A stretch of 64,000 nt of DNA, taken from JACRCT01 sp036504155. GTDB lineage: Bacteria; Myxococcota; Myxococcia; Myxococcales; UBA5297. Made by a program: the position numbers and the translations under genes. Where the stretch lies: contig DASXVQ010000030.1 in assembly GCA_036504155.1 (NCBI GenBank), positions 124,001 through 188,000 of the forward strand, read 5' to 3'. This document shows positions 1 through 8,484 of this stretch, one piece after another; position 1 is the first letter of the stretch, and every line of letters begins with the position of its first letter. The notes under the pieces are model-generated. The model did not search any database. It was not told the origin of the DNA and saw only the letters and a list, made by a program, of their open reading frames with translations.

Positions 1-477
1 ACCGTCCACACCAACGACGCCGCCGGCGCCATCACCCGCCTGGTCGACATGGGCGTCGAGCCCTTCCTGGTGGCGAGCTCGCTGGTCGGCATCCTCGCCC
101 AGCGCCTCGTCCGCGTGGTGTGCCCGGAGTGCCGGGTCAGCTACGAGCCGACCGACGAGGAGCTCTCCCAGGTCGGCCTCTCGGTGGCGCGGCTGCACGA
201 GTTGGGCGTCCCGCGCATCTACCGGGCCGGCGAGAAGGGCTGCGAGAAGTGCGAGAACACCGGCTACAAGGGCCGGACCGCCATCTACGAGCTGATGATG
301 ACCGCCGACGACGAGATCCGCGACCTCATCCTCAAGAACGTGGACTCCGGGACCATCCGCAGGAAGGCCGTGGAGAAGGGCATGAAGACCCTCATCGACG
401 ACGGCGCGCGCAAGGTCATGCAGGGCGTGACCACCACCGCCGAGGTCCTGTGGGTCGCTCAGCAGGACGTGGGGTGA
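1..477 (+). CDS. gspE: Type II secretion ATPase GspE, C-terminal part
   Basis: The frame is open from the first base, so the gene begins outside the window; about 158 C-terminal residues are seen. GspE is the cytoplasmic hexameric ATPase that drives pseudopilus assembly in type II secretion. The visible part starts in the conserved TVHTNDAAGAITRLVDMG segment of the secretion ATPase core, just after the Walker B region. It then shows the four-cysteine zinc knuckle typical of GspE, CPEC near 120-135 and CEKC near 240-255, followed by NTGYKGRTAIYE. The stop at 475-477 is 59 bases before gspF. The following genes are in the usual gsp order, which fixes the identity. PilB-type pilus ATPases share the zinc knuckle, but the context favours GspE. 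Confidence 0.95.
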   Translation, partial: TVHTNDAAGAITRLVDMGVEPFLVASSLVGILAQRLVRVVCPECRVSYEPTDEELSQVGLSVARLHELGVPRIYRAGEKGCEKCENTGYKGRTAIYELMMTADDEIRDLILKNVDSGTIRRKAVEKGMKTLIDDGARKVMQGVTTTAEVLWVAQQDVG

Positions 478-480
478 AGC

Positions 481-515
481 AGTCGGTAGTCGATGGTCCA
501 TAGTCGATAGGCGAC
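481..515. repeat. Heptad tandem repeat, five 7-bp units
   Basis: The short gap between gspE and gspF is almost wholly made of five consecutive 7-base units: agtcggt, agtcgat, ggtccat, agtcgat, aggcgac. Units 2 and 4 are identical and the others differ at one to four positions. It lies just upstream of the gspF ribosome-binding region (a weak gagaggcgacgg stretch). Function unknown; it looks like a short tandem repeat rather than a regulatory site. Confidence 0.6.
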
Positions 516-536
516 CGCGAGAGGCGACGGGGTTCG

Positions 537-1778
537 ATGCCAGTCTTCGAATACAAAGGCATGAACGAGGCCGGCAAGCCCATCAAGGGCGTGCGCGACG
601 CGGACAGCGCCAAGACCCTGCGCGGGGTGCTGCGCAAGGAAGGCGTCTTCCTCACCGACATCGTGGCCGAGAAGCAGGCCGGCGGCGGCGAGGCCAAGCC
701 CGGCGCCAAGGTCGAGATCGACTTCAAGAAGGTCCTCGCCGGCCGGGTCTCCACCTCCGACGTGGCGATCATGACCCGCCAGCTGGCGGTGCTCATCGGC
801 GCCGGCGTCGCCCTGGTCGAGGCCCTCACCGCCCTCCAGGACCAGGTCGACCACGAGCGGCTCAAGGTCATCGTCAGCCAGGTCAAGACCCGGGTGAACG
901 AGGGCAGCTCGCTCGCCGACGCGCTGGCCCAGCACCCGCGCGTCTTCACCACGCTGTACATCAACATGATCCGCGCCGGCGAGCACTCCGGCGCCCTCGA
1001 CGTGGTGCTGGTGCGCCTGGCCGACTTCACCGAGAGCCAAGCCCGGCTGCGCGCCAAGATCATCGGGACGATGACCTACCCGATCATCATGGTCTTCATC
1101 GGGCTCATCATCCTCACCGTCCTCTTCACCGTGGTCGTCCCCAAGGTCACCAAGATCTTCGAGGACAACCGGCTGACGCTGCCCATCTCCACCCGCATCC
1201 TCATCGAGCTGTCGCACCTGGCGCAGGACTACTGGTGGCTGATGGGCCTGATGCTGGCCGGCGCCATCTGGGCCTTCACCTCCTGGCGCAAGACGACCAA
1301 GGGCGGGGCCAAGTGGGACCGGGTGGTCCTCAGGGCGCCCATCTTCGGCGGCCTGGTGCGGATGATCGCCATCTCCCGCTTCTCGCGCACGCTCTCCACC
1401 CTGCTCAAGAGCGGCGTGCCGCTCCTGTCGGCGATGGACATCGTCAAGAACATCGTGGACAACGCCGTCCTCGCCGACGTCATCGAGAAGTCGCGCGACT
1501 CCATCCGCGAGGGCGAGTCCATCGCCGCCCCGCTCAAGCGCAGCGGCGAGTTCCCGCCGCTCGTCTACCACATGGTCGCCATCGGCGAACGAAGCGGTCA
1601 GCTGGAGGAGATGCTGGTCAACGTCGCCACCGCCTACGAGACCCAGGTCGAGGTGCGCATCGCCGCCCTCACCTCGCTGCTCGAGCCGGTGATGATCGTC
1701 GGCATGGGCGGCGCGGTCGCCTTCATCGTCTTCTCGATCCTGCTGCCCATCCTGCAGCTCAACACCATGGTGCACTGA
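537..1778 (+). CDS. gspF: Type II secretion inner-membrane platform protein GspF
   Basis: 413 residues, normal family length. GspF is the polytopic inner-membrane platform protein that couples the GspE ATPase to the pseudopilus. The protein starts MPVFEYKGMNEAGKPIKGV, the usual GspF/PilC opening. It carries two copies of the GspF domain, roughly residues 75-200 and 275-400. Hydrophobic segments lie near residues 178-200 (IIGTMTYPIIMVFIGLIIL), 230-247 and 380-405. The ATG is 59 bases after the gspE stop, and the TGA overlaps the ATG of the next small reading frame by one base, suggesting translational coupling in one operon. Confidence 0.96.
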   Translation: MPVFEYKGMNEAGKPIKGVRDADSAKTLRGVLRKEGVFLTDIVAEKQAGGGEAKPGAKVEIDFKKVLAGRVSTSDVAIMTRQLAVLIGAGVALVEALTALQDQVDHERLKVIVSQVKTRVNEGSSLADALAQHPRVFTTLYINMIRAGEHSGALDVVLVRLADFTESQARLRAKIIGTMTYPIIMVFIGLIILTVLFTVVVPKVTKIFEDNRLTLPISTRILIELSHLAQDYWWLMGLMLAGAIWAFTSWRKTTKGGAKWDRVVLRAPIFGGLVRMIAISRFSRTLSTLLKSGVPLLSAMDIVKNIVDNAVLADVIEKSRDSIREGESIAAPLKRSGEFPPLVYHMVAIGERSGQLEEMLVNVATAYETQVEVRIAALTSLLEPVMIVGMGGAVAFIVFSILLPILQLNTMVH

Positions 1779-1999
1779 TGGACGCGAACTTCTGCACCTC
1801 CCTGGCGGATCGCTGGGCCCGGCGCGGCGCGTGGCTGGCCGTCGTCTCCATGGCCCTGGCCCTGCTGTGGGTCGGCTTCACCCTCTTCCAGCCGGCGCCC
1901 GCCTCGGCGGCCACCCCTCGGCAAAGCTCGGGGCAGGCTCTGGACAACGATCTCTCGACGGCAGTCGCGGACGCCCCGTCCGCAAGGAGCACGCGATGA
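1778..1999 (+). CDS. Small membrane or exported protein between gspF and gspG
   Basis: A 73-residue frame fills the space between gspF and gspG. Its ATG shares a base with the gspF TGA, and its own TGA overlaps the gspG ATG. Residues 18-37 form one hydrophobic segment (WLAVVSMALALLWVGFTLF) followed by PAPASA, which would fit either a signal peptide or an anchor. The tail from about residue 46 (PRQSSGQALDNDLSTAV) is encoded by a dispersed-repeat-like sequence at 1912-1945. I do not recognise a family. The tight coupling on both sides argues that it is translated, but it may be a decayed spacer kept only for coupling. Confidence 0.5.
   Translation: MDANFCTSLADRWARRGAWLAVVSMALALLWVGFTLFQPAPASAATPRQSSGQALDNDLSTAVADAPSARSTR
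1912..1945. repeat. Dispersed-repeat-like sequence inside small ORF
   Basis: The stretch starting acccctcggcaaagctcggg resembles the widespread short repeat of the form CCTTCGRCRRGCTCRGGRCAGG seen in many GC-rich environmental genomes. A second, better match in this window lies at 28536-28562 on the opposite strand. Here it is read through in the small frame between gspF and gspG. The assignment rests on recognition by eye. Confidence 0.45.
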
Positions 2000-2454
2000 G
2001 CACCCTGAAGCGATTCCACCGCCTGATGCGCCGCGAAGAGCGCGCCGCGCAGAGGACCGCGGCCGACCGCGGCATGACCCTGCTGGAGATCATGGTCGTC
2101 ATCACCATCATCGGCGTGGTGATGGCCACGGTGACGGTGGCGGTCCTGCCCCAGCTCGACCGGGCCAAGGTGGACACCACCATCAACTCCATGCGCGGCG
2201 TGCAGGGCGCGCTCAAGCTCTACTACGCGCGCCACGGCAAGTACCCCGACACCTCGCAGGGCTTCGGCATCCTGGTCACCGAGAAGTTCCTGGACCAGGT
2301 CCCCAAGGACGCCTGGGGCACGGACTTCATCTACACGGCCGAGGCCAGCAGCTACAAGATCATCTCCTACGGCTCGGACGGCCAGCAGGGCGGCGAGGGC
2401 GCCTCCGCGGACATCAGCAGCGACGCGCTGAACCAGCCCGGGGAGAAGAAGTAG
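1996..2454 (+). CDS. gspG: Major pseudopilin GspG
   Basis: 152 residues from the ATG that overlaps the preceding stop. GspG is the main subunit of the periplasmic pseudopilus. The type IV prepilin site is DRG/MTLLEIMVVI near residues 24-35: cleavage follows the glycine, and Glu lies at position +5 of the mature protein, starting the hydrophobic assembly helix. The C-terminal half has the GspG signature: WGTDFIYTA, then YKIISYGSDGQQGGEG, the loop that binds calcium in characterised GspG proteins. The leader is long and basic (26 residues). A start further upstream would run into the preceding small frame and is not needed. Confidence 0.97.
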   Translation: MSTLKRFHRLMRREERAAQRTAADRGMTLLEIMVVITIIGVVMATVTVAVLPQLDRAKVDTTINSMRGVQGALKLYYARHGKYPDTSQGFGILVTEKFLDQVPKDAWGTDFIYTAEASSYKIISYGSDGQQGGEGASADISSDALNQPGEKK

Positions 2455-2461
2455 CTCCTCC

Positions 2462-3172
2462 ATGCGCCGCCTCTCGCGACAGATGGCAGGCGGGGACGCC
2501 GGCCGCTCCAAACGCAGGGTCCGCAAGGCCGACCGCGGCATGACCCTGCTCGAGATCGGCGTCGCGCTGGCCATCGTCGCCCTGATGGTCTTCGTCGCGG
2601 TGCCGTCCATCGAGGCCTACGCCGGCGTGCGCGCGCGGGAGGAGGCGGGCCGGGTCGCCGGCGCCATCCGCTACATGTACGGGTACTCCGCGCTGTCCGG
2701 GAAGGTCTGCCGCATCGTCTTCGACTTCGACGAGCGCGCCTGGTGGACCGAGTGCACCGAGGGCCGCTTCACCGTCGAGCGCGACCGGGAGAAGAGCCGC
2801 GACGGCGCCAAGGTGGACGAGGACGCCGCCAAGAAGGCCAAGGACAAGTACAAGGCCAAGCTGGAGCCCCGCGACGAGGGCGAGGCCATGCGCCAGAAGA
2901 TCGAGGCGAAGGCCGAGTTCAGCGAGTTCAAGAACGACGAGATGAACAAGCGCCAGCTGCCCGACGGCGCCAACCTCGCGGTGTGGACCGCCCACCAGCG
3001 CGAGAAGTACACGAAGGGCCAGGCCCTCCTCTACTTCTTCCCGCAGGGCAACACCGAGCGCGCGCACATCTACGTGACGAGCGACCACGGCGACGCCTAC
3101 ACGCTCGTGGTCTCGCCCCTCAACGGCCGCGTGCGCGTCGAGGACAAGGAGTTGGAGGTCCCGCGCGACTAG
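2462..3172 (+). CDS. gspH: Minor pseudopilin GspH with charged insertion
   Basis: 236 residues, longer than the usual 160-180 for GspH. A prepilin cleavage site ADRG/MTLLEIGVAL lies near residues 24-35, nearly identical to that of GspG. The middle region, about residues 100-165, is a highly charged Lys/Glu/Asp-rich stretch, predicted to be helical, not typical of the minor pseudopilin fold. The C-terminal part (ALLYFFPQGNTERAHIYV) matches the final strands of GspH/FimT proteins. It lies 7 bases after gspG. GspH is a tip or minor component of the pseudopilus. Assignment is from position and fold; a FimT-like name is possible. Confidence 0.85.
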   Translation: MRRLSRQMAGGDAGRSKRRVRKADRGMTLLEIGVALAIVALMVFVAVPSIEAYAGVRAREEAGRVAGAIRYMYGYSALSGKVCRIVFDFDERAWWTECTEGRFTVERDREKSRDGAKVDEDAAKKAKDKYKAKLEPRDEGEAMRQKIEAKAEFSEFKNDEMNKRQLPDGANLAVWTAHQREKYTKGQALLYFFPQGNTERAHIYVTSDHGDAYTLVVSPLNGRVRVEDKELEVPRD

Positions 3173-3189
3173 CGCGGCGAGCGGAGGCA

Positions 3190-4134
3190 ATGGACGTGGC
3201 GACGAGTGCTCACAGCGCAGCCAGGCAGGACCGCCGCGGCGGCTTCACCTTGCTCGAGGTGATGATCGCCCTGGCCATCCTCGCCGTGTCGCTGGTGGCC
3301 GTCGCCGGCATCAACGCCAGCGCCATCGACATGCACGCCTACTCCAAGCGCCTCACCGTGGCGACGATGCTGGCGCGCTCGAAGATGGCGGACATCGAGA
3401 CCAAGCTGATGTCCGAGGACCTCCCCGCCGACGACTCGGGCGAGGAGGGCTCCTTCGAGGAGGACGGCTTCCCCGAGTACAAGTGGAAGGCCGAGATCAT
3501 CCGGCCCAAGACCGAGAACGTCACCCCGGCCCAGCTGCTCTCCATGGCCGGGCTCGACTCGGCGGACCCGTCCAAGTCCGGCTCCTCCAGCTCCTCCGGT
3601 TCCGCCGGCGGGGGCCTCTTGGGGATGCTCGGCGGCGCCACCGGGGCCGCGTCCGCCGGCGGGCTGTCCCAAGGCCAGGGCTCGCTGATGTCCGCGGCCG
3701 CCTCCGGGGGCGCGGGCATGCTGGGCGGGATGATGACCGGCCAGGTGCAGACCATGATCGACCTGCTCGGCAAGAGCGTGCGCGAGGTGCACCTCACCGT
3801 CTCCTGGCAGACCGGCAAGACGGTGGACAAGTTCACGGTCGTCACCCACGTCGTCAGCTTCGGGCGCGACACGGCGATCAACAACTCCGACCCGGCGGCG
3901 CAGGCCGCGGCTTCGGGGAGCGGCACCGGGAACCCGGCCGTGGACGCGGCGATCGCCAACAACCCCAACCTCCGCAACCTCGTAAACGGGAATCGTGGTG
4001 TCGGGAACTTCGGCGGCGCCGGTGGGTTGAATCTCGGCGGCGGCGGTGGGTTGAATCTCGGCGGCGGCGGCCGGGGCATCGGCGGGCTCCGCCCCCCGGT
4101 TCTCCCCGGCATCCTGCCCGGAGTCGGCCGATGA
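3190..4134 (+). CDS. gspI: Minor pseudopilin GspI with long Gly-rich extension
   Basis: 314 residues; typical GspI has about 120-130. The prepilin site RRGG/FTLLEVMIALAI is at residues 15-28, and the next 70 residues look like ordinary GspI (KRLTVATMLARSKMADIE). A Ser/Gly/Met-rich insertion follows (about residues 125-185), then a conserved-looking patch (VREVHLTVSW, TVVTHVVS). The tail from about 240 is rich in Asn/Gly and contains two copies of GGLNLGGG from a perfect 24-base DNA duplication at 4021-4068. GspI is a tip pseudopilin in a complex with GspJ and GspK. The stop overlaps the gspJ start (ATGA). Confidence 0.88.
   Translation: MDVATSAHSAARQDRRGGFTLLEVMIALAILAVSLVAVAGINASAIDMHAYSKRLTVATMLARSKMADIETKLMSEDLPADDSGEEGSFEEDGFPEYKWKAEIIRPKTENVTPAQLLSMAGLDSADPSKSGSSSSSGSAGGGLLGMLGGATGAASAGGLSQGQGSLMSAAASGGAGMLGGMMTGQVQTMIDLLGKSVREVHLTVSWQTGKTVDKFTVVTHVVSFGRDTAINNSDPAAQAAASGSGTGNPAVDAAIANNPNLRNLVNGNRGVGNFGGAGGLNLGGGGGLNLGGGGRGIGGLRPPVLPGILPGVGR
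4021..4068. repeat. Perfect 24-bp direct duplication in gspI
   Basis: Two adjacent identical 24-base units (each starts ggtgggttgaatctcggcgg) encode two GGLNLGGG blocks in the Gly-rich tail of GspI. The ttgaat core uses AT-ending codons that are rare in neighbouring genes, which suggests a recent duplication. Confidence 0.85.
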
Positions 4135-4811
4135 CCCGCGCTACCTCCGCGCGCGGCTTCACCCTGGCCGAGGTGCTGGTGGCGCTGGCCATCACCGCCT
4201 TCATCGGCGGCATGGTCTGGGGCAGCTTCAACCAGGGCTACAAGGCCAAGGAGATGATCGAGTCGGAGGCGGGCATCTACCGCGAGCTGCGCACCGGGAC
4301 CGCGCGCATGGTGCGCGAGATCTCCATGGCCTTCATCAGCGACAACTTCGACGCGCTGCGCTTCCGCGACTTCGCCGACCGCCCCACCTTCTTCACCGGC
4401 GAGGCCGAGAAGCTGGGCTTCTCCATGCTCGGCCACCAGCGCCTGCTGCGCGACGCCAAGGAGTCCGACCAGTCGATCGTCTTCTACAAGGTCGACCGCG
4501 ACCCCGACTCCAAGGGCGGCCAGGCGGTCAGCTCGCTGCTGCGTTGCGAGAAGCCGGTCATCGACGACGACCCCGAGCGCTGCGAGCGCTGGGAGACGCT
4601 CATCAGCGGCGTGAAGAAGGTCGAGTTCAAGTACTGGGACAACAAGAAGAAGGACTGGGTGGAGGAGTGGGACACCCGGAAGAACGACCACCCTGCCCAG
4701 CTGCCCGACCGGGTGCGCATCGAGATCACGGCCAAGGACGAGCTGGGCAAGGACAAGAAGTACCTGACCCAGGCGCGGATCAACATGGTCACCGCGCTGG
4801 AGCGACGCTGA
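4131..4811 (+). CDS. gspJ: Minor pseudopilin GspJ
   Basis: 226 residues, normal for GspJ. The prepilin site is ARG/FTLAEVLVALAI at residues 7-20, with Glu at mature position +5. Downstream, YRELRTGTARMVREISMAFIS and RVRIEITAKD fit the GspJ fold. Two cysteines (in LRCEKPV and ERCERW) lie 12 residues apart and could form a disulfide in the periplasm. GspJ forms the pseudopilus tip with GspI and GspK. Start overlaps the gspI stop, and its stop shares a base with the gspK start. Confidence 0.94.
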   Translation: MTRATSARGFTLAEVLVALAITAFIGGMVWGSFNQGYKAKEMIESEAGIYRELRTGTARMVREISMAFISDNFDALRFRDFADRPTFFTGEAEKLGFSMLGHQRLLRDAKESDQSIVFYKVDRDPDSKGGQAVSSLLRCEKPVIDDDPERCERWETLISGVKKVEFKYWDNKKKDWVEEWDTRKNDHPAQLPDRVRIEITAKDELGKDKKYLTQARINMVTALERR

Positions 4812-6187
4812 TGGGCCTCTGGAGCACCTTCAAGAGCGCGCTGTTGCGCGAGCGCACCTCGCCCTGGGCGCGGCAGCGCCCCCGTGCCGGCACGGGGGCC
4901 GGACGCTCCGCGCGCCGGCAGAGGGGCATCGCCCTGGTCATGGTCCTGGGCTCGGTCGCCATCCTCACCGCCGTGGCCATCGAGTTCCAGTACCAGTCCA
5001 ACGTCGACCTGCAGCTGGCGGTCAACGCCCGCGACGAGCTGCGCGCCGACTACCTGGCCCGCTCCAGCGTGAACATGTCGCGGCTCCTGCTGCGCTTCCA
5101 GCGCCAGCTCGACGGCCAGACCGCGTCGCTGGGCCCGGCGCTCGCGGCGCTGGGGATGGGCGGCGGCGGGGGCGGCATCAACCTGCGCCTGTGGGAGATC
5201 ATCCCCATCGACTGCAACCTCTTCAACATGCTGCTGGGCGGCGGCAAGTCCGGCGCCGAGGCGGGCGCCACCTCCGACGCCCCGCGGTTCGGCGAGGGCC
5301 TGGGCGAGCTGCCCGTCGACGGGGCGCTCTCGCTCAAGGGCGAGAAGGCCGTGCTGCGCTCCTTCGGCGACTTCGACGGCTGCTTCTCGGCGTCGATCAA
5401 CGACGAGGAGCAGAAGATCAACCTCAACCGCCTCAACGGCGGCGCCGCCACCGGCCGGCCGCCGATGCTGCAGGCGCTGATCACCTTCGCCGACCCGCGC
5501 TTCGAGTTCGTCTTCGAGAAGGCCGACGCCAACGGCGTGAAGATGACCGCGCAGGAGACGATCATCGCCATCCACGACTGGATCGACGAGCGCGACACCC
5601 AGGCCAGCCTCAACCTCACCTCCGCCGGCGACCCCTACCCCGACGGCTTCGGCGACGAGAACCGCAACTACGCCTCGCGCTACCCGTTCCGCTACCGCTC
5701 CAAGAACGCCGCCCTCGACACGCTCGACGAGCTCTACCAGGTCGACGGCGTCTCCGACCTCTTCATGGCCGCCTTCCGCGACCGCATCACCGTCTACCCG
5801 GACAAGAACCGGGTGCTCAACATCAACACCAGCGACCCGGTGCAGCAGTACCTCAACATCGTCACCGTGGCCGACAACGAGAGCGACCCCAAGCTCAACC
5901 CCGCGGGCGTGACCATCCAGCTCATCAACGAGCAGATCGCCACGGTCAAGATGTTCTCCTTCCTGGGGATGAGCGCCTCCACCTTCGTCAACATCGTCAA
6001 GGGCGCCGGGATCAAGATCAAACCGGCCATCGAAGCGAACATGCAGAGCAACGGGTGGATCACCGACAAGAGCGAGACGTTCACCGTCAAGGCGACCGGG
6101 CAGGCGGGCCGGGTCGAGCGCACCGTCACCGCGGTCATCCGCTACAACGACCAGCTGGGCAAGGTCCTGTACTACCGGCAGGAATAA
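4811..6187 (+). CDS. gspK: Minor pseudopilin GspK
   Basis: 458 residues. GspK is the large pseudopilin that caps the pseudopilus tip. It has a long basic leader ending RQRG/IALVMVLGSVAILTAVA, near residue 39. Like other GspK proteins it lacks the Glu at mature position +5 (here Met). The body contains the two-part GspK domain, including DEEQKINLNRLNG, DWIDERDTQASLN and NRVLNINTSDP. The last two belong to the helix-hairpin-helix-like and calcium-binding regions of the family. A Gly-rich loop (GMGGGGGGIN) sits near residue 117. It starts on the gspJ stop codon and ends 3 bases before gspL. Confidence 0.94.
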   Translation: MGLWSTFKSALLRERTSPWARQRPRAGTGAGRSARRQRGIALVMVLGSVAILTAVAIEFQYQSNVDLQLAVNARDELRADYLARSSVNMSRLLLRFQRQLDGQTASLGPALAALGMGGGGGGINLRLWEIIPIDCNLFNMLLGGGKSGAEAGATSDAPRFGEGLGELPVDGALSLKGEKAVLRSFGDFDGCFSASINDEEQKINLNRLNGGAATGRPPMLQALITFADPRFEFVFEKADANGVKMTAQETIIAIHDWIDERDTQASLNLTSAGDPYPDGFGDENRNYASRYPFRYRSKNAALDTLDELYQVDGVSDLFMAAFRDRITVYPDKNRVLNINTSDPVQQYLNIVTVADNESDPKLNPAGVTIQLINEQIATVKMFSFLGMSASTFVNIVKGAGIKIKPAIEANMQSNGWITDKSETFTVKATGQAGRVERTVTAVIRYNDQLGKVLYYRQE

Positions 6188-6190
6188 CGC

Positions 6191-7903
6191 ATGGCACGCA
6201 TCCTGGGATTGGACATCGGCGCCCGCACCGTGAAGGCGCTCCTGCTCGAGTCGAACCTGCGCGGCTTCGCCGTGCGCGCCTACTACGAGGCCCCGGTCGA
6301 CCCGTCGGCAGGGACGGCGGACGGCGCGGGGCAGGCCTCCTCCTCGGGCGCCGGGGCGACCGTGGTCACCGCCATCCCGGCCCCGGCCGGCTCGGCCGCC
6401 GCGGGAGCCGCCGCCGCGCCGGCCCCGGCGTCCGGCCCCTGGCCCGGCCTGGCGGCCGCGCTCTCGGCGCTGCAGGCCGGCAAGCAGCTGGCCGCGGACC
6501 AGGTGGTGGTGGCGGTCCCGGGCGCCGCGGTGGCGATGCACCTGCTGACCCTGCCCTTCACCGACCCCCGGCGCATCGAGTCCACCATCGCCTTCGAGGT
6601 CGAGGGCCAGCTGCCGTACGACCTGGCCGACGTCGTCTTCGACTACCAGGTGCTCTCCCAGCACGACGGCAAGAGCGACATCCTGGTCGGCGCGGTCAAG
6701 AAGGAGGACCTGACCCGGCTGCTCGAGACGCTCAAGGCGGCCGGCGTCGACCCGCGGGTGGTCACCACCAGCGCCCTCGCCTACCAGAGCGTGCTCGCCG
6801 GCGCCCTCACCGGCTACTCCGGCGCCCCGCCGGCCGGCAACACGGTGGAGGCCATCGTCGACATCGGGCACGAGCGCACCTCGGTGTGCGTCGGCCGCTC
6901 CGGCGGCGGCATCGAGTACGCCCGCGCCTTCTCCGGCGGCGGCAAGGAGCTCACCCGGGCCATCGCCGCCGAGTTCAAGGTCACCCTCAAGGACGCCGAG
7001 GCCTGGAAGGACAACGAGGGCGACGTGACGCTCGGGCCCGACGTCCCGCCCGAGAACGAGAAGGCCGCGGCGGCGCTGCTGCGGGGGCTGGCGCCCATCA
7101 TCCGCGAGATCCGCTCGACCCTGCGCGCCCACTCCGCCAAGAGCCACAAGGAGGTGGGGCGCATCTACCTGACCGGCGGCACCTCGCGCCTCAAGGGCCT
7201 GGGCCCGCTGCTCTCCCGCGAGCTGGGCACGGAGGTGGTGCCGCTGGAGGCGGTGCCGCAGGCGGGCTCGCCGGTGCCGCCCGAGCGCGCGCCGATGGCC
7301 AGCCAGGCCTTCGCGCTCGCGCAGCGCGGGCACGGCGGGGCGCGCTCCGCCAAGTTCAACCTGCGCAAGGGCGAGCTCGCCTTCAAGGGCGACCTCGACT
7401 ACCTCAAGGGCAAGGTGGGCCGGCTGGCGGCGTTCGCCGGCGTCCTCGTCGTGCTGTCCCTGGGCCTGGTCTGGGCGCGCTTCCACGTGCTCCAGAAGGC
7501 CGAGGGCGAGCTGGACAAGACCCTGTGCACCACCACCACCCGCGTGGTGGGCTCCTGCCAGAAGGACTACCTGGTGGCGCTCTCGCTGCTCAAGGGCAAG
7601 GGCTCGGTGGCGGCGGCGCTGCCCGTCTACTCGGCGGTGGACCTCTTCGCCGAGGTGACCGCGCGCACCCAGAACCTGACCGTCAAGATCGACGACATGA
7701 ACGTCCAGCTCGAACGCGTGCAGCTGCACGGCGAGACCGACAGCTTCGACGGCGTGGACCAGGTGGTCAGCTCGCTCAAGAGCTTCAAGTGCTTCCAGGA
7801 GATCAAGCGGGGCAAGGTGCAGAAGAGCAAGGACGGCACCAAGGTGACCTTCGACCTGGACATCCGCGTGCAGTGCGGCGAAGCGCCGAAGGAGGGGGTG
7901 TAG
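6191..7903 (+). CDS. gspL: Type II secretion protein GspL, actin-like cytoplasmic domain
   Basis: 570 residues, longer than the usual 400. GspL is a bitopic inner-membrane protein whose actin-like cytoplasmic domain binds GspE. The start MARILGLDIGARTVKALLLE is the phosphate-1-like motif of the PilM/GspL actin fold, and RIYLTGGTSRLKGLGPLLS (about 324-342) is a second signature. A Pro/Ala/Gly-rich insertion interrupts residues 36-85. One membrane helix lies at about 412-430, followed by a periplasmic ferredoxin-like domain of about 140 residues. The N-terminus resembles PilM, but the fused membrane and periplasmic parts and the gspM neighbour favour GspL. Confidence 0.93.
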   Translation: MARILGLDIGARTVKALLLESNLRGFAVRAYYEAPVDPSAGTADGAGQASSSGAGATVVTAIPAPAGSAAAGAAAAPAPASGPWPGLAAALSALQAGKQLAADQVVVAVPGAAVAMHLLTLPFTDPRRIESTIAFEVEGQLPYDLADVVFDYQVLSQHDGKSDILVGAVKKEDLTRLLETLKAAGVDPRVVTTSALAYQSVLAGALTGYSGAPPAGNTVEAIVDIGHERTSVCVGRSGGGIEYARAFSGGGKELTRAIAAEFKVTLKDAEAWKDNEGDVTLGPDVPPENEKAAAALLRGLAPIIREIRSTLRAHSAKSHKEVGRIYLTGGTSRLKGLGPLLSRELGTEVVPLEAVPQAGSPVPPERAPMASQAFALAQRGHGGARSAKFNLRKGELAFKGDLDYLKGKVGRLAAFAGVLVVLSLGLVWARFHVLQKAEGELDKTLCTTTTRVVGSCQKDYLVALSLLKGKGSVAAALPVYSAVDLFAEVTARTQNLTVKIDDMNVQLERVQLHGETDSFDGVDQVVSSLKSFKCFQEIKRGKVQKSKDGTKVTFDLDIRVQCGEAPKEGV

Positions 7904-7905
7904 CC

Positions 7906-8466
7906 ATGGAAGGCATCCGGCAGCTCGTCTCCGATGCACTGGCGGCGCTGGGCCGTCTCTCGCCGCGCGAGCGGGGCCTGGTCGGCCTGGCCGGCGGGGC
8001 GGTGCTCGTGTTCGCGGTGGTGTTCATCTCGCTGTCGGTGGGCCGCTCCATCGACCGGCAAGAGGCGCGCATCAAGACCAAGCAGGGCCAGCTCGACGAG
8101 ATCGGCAAGCTGACCGGCACGTTCCGCGCCCAGGAGTCGATGCGCAAGGAGCTCGAGCAGCGGCTGCAGAACAACAAGGTCAAGCTCTTCAGCTACCTCG
8201 AGGAGCTGGCCAAGAAGGACTCCATCTCCATCGGCGGGATGAACGACAAGGGCACCCAGCCCCTGGAGGGCGGCGCCAAGATCAACGAGTCCTCGGTGGA
8301 GGTGACCTTCACCCGCATCCCGCTCGACAAGCTGGTGAAGTTCCTCCAGGACGTCGAGAGCGGGCAGGGCCTGGTCAAGGTCACCCGGCTCCAGGTCCGG
8401 CCGCGCTCGGACGAGCCGGTGCTCGACGCCTGGCTGGTCGTCACCACCTACACTCTGGAATCCTGA
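7906..8466 (+). CDS. gspM: Type II secretion protein GspM
   Basis: 186 residues. GspM is the inner-membrane partner of GspL. It has a short cytoplasmic N-terminus ending LSPRERGLVGLAGG, one membrane segment (about residues 26-46), and a coiled-coil stretch (about 50-90, RQEARIKTKQGQLDEIGKL). The periplasmic ferredoxin-like domain includes VEVTFTRIPLDKLVKFLQD and VKVTRLQVRPRSD. This is the usual GspM layout and length. It begins 2 bases after the gspL stop, and gspN follows after 18 bases. Confidence 0.92.
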   Translation: MEGIRQLVSDALAALGRLSPRERGLVGLAGGAVLVFAVVFISLSVGRSIDRQEARIKTKQGQLDEIGKLTGTFRAQESMRKELEQRLQNNKVKLFSYLEELAKKDSISIGGMNDKGTQPLEGGAKINESSVEVTFTRIPLDKLVKFLQDVESGQGLVKVTRLQVRPRSDEPVLDAWLVVTTYTLES

Positions 8467-8484
8467 TAGGAAACCGCGACCTGC

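Noticed and set aside
4484..7939. Long minus-strand frame opposite gspK and gspL.
   Set aside because: gspK and gspL are unmistakable; the opposite product is compositionally biased.
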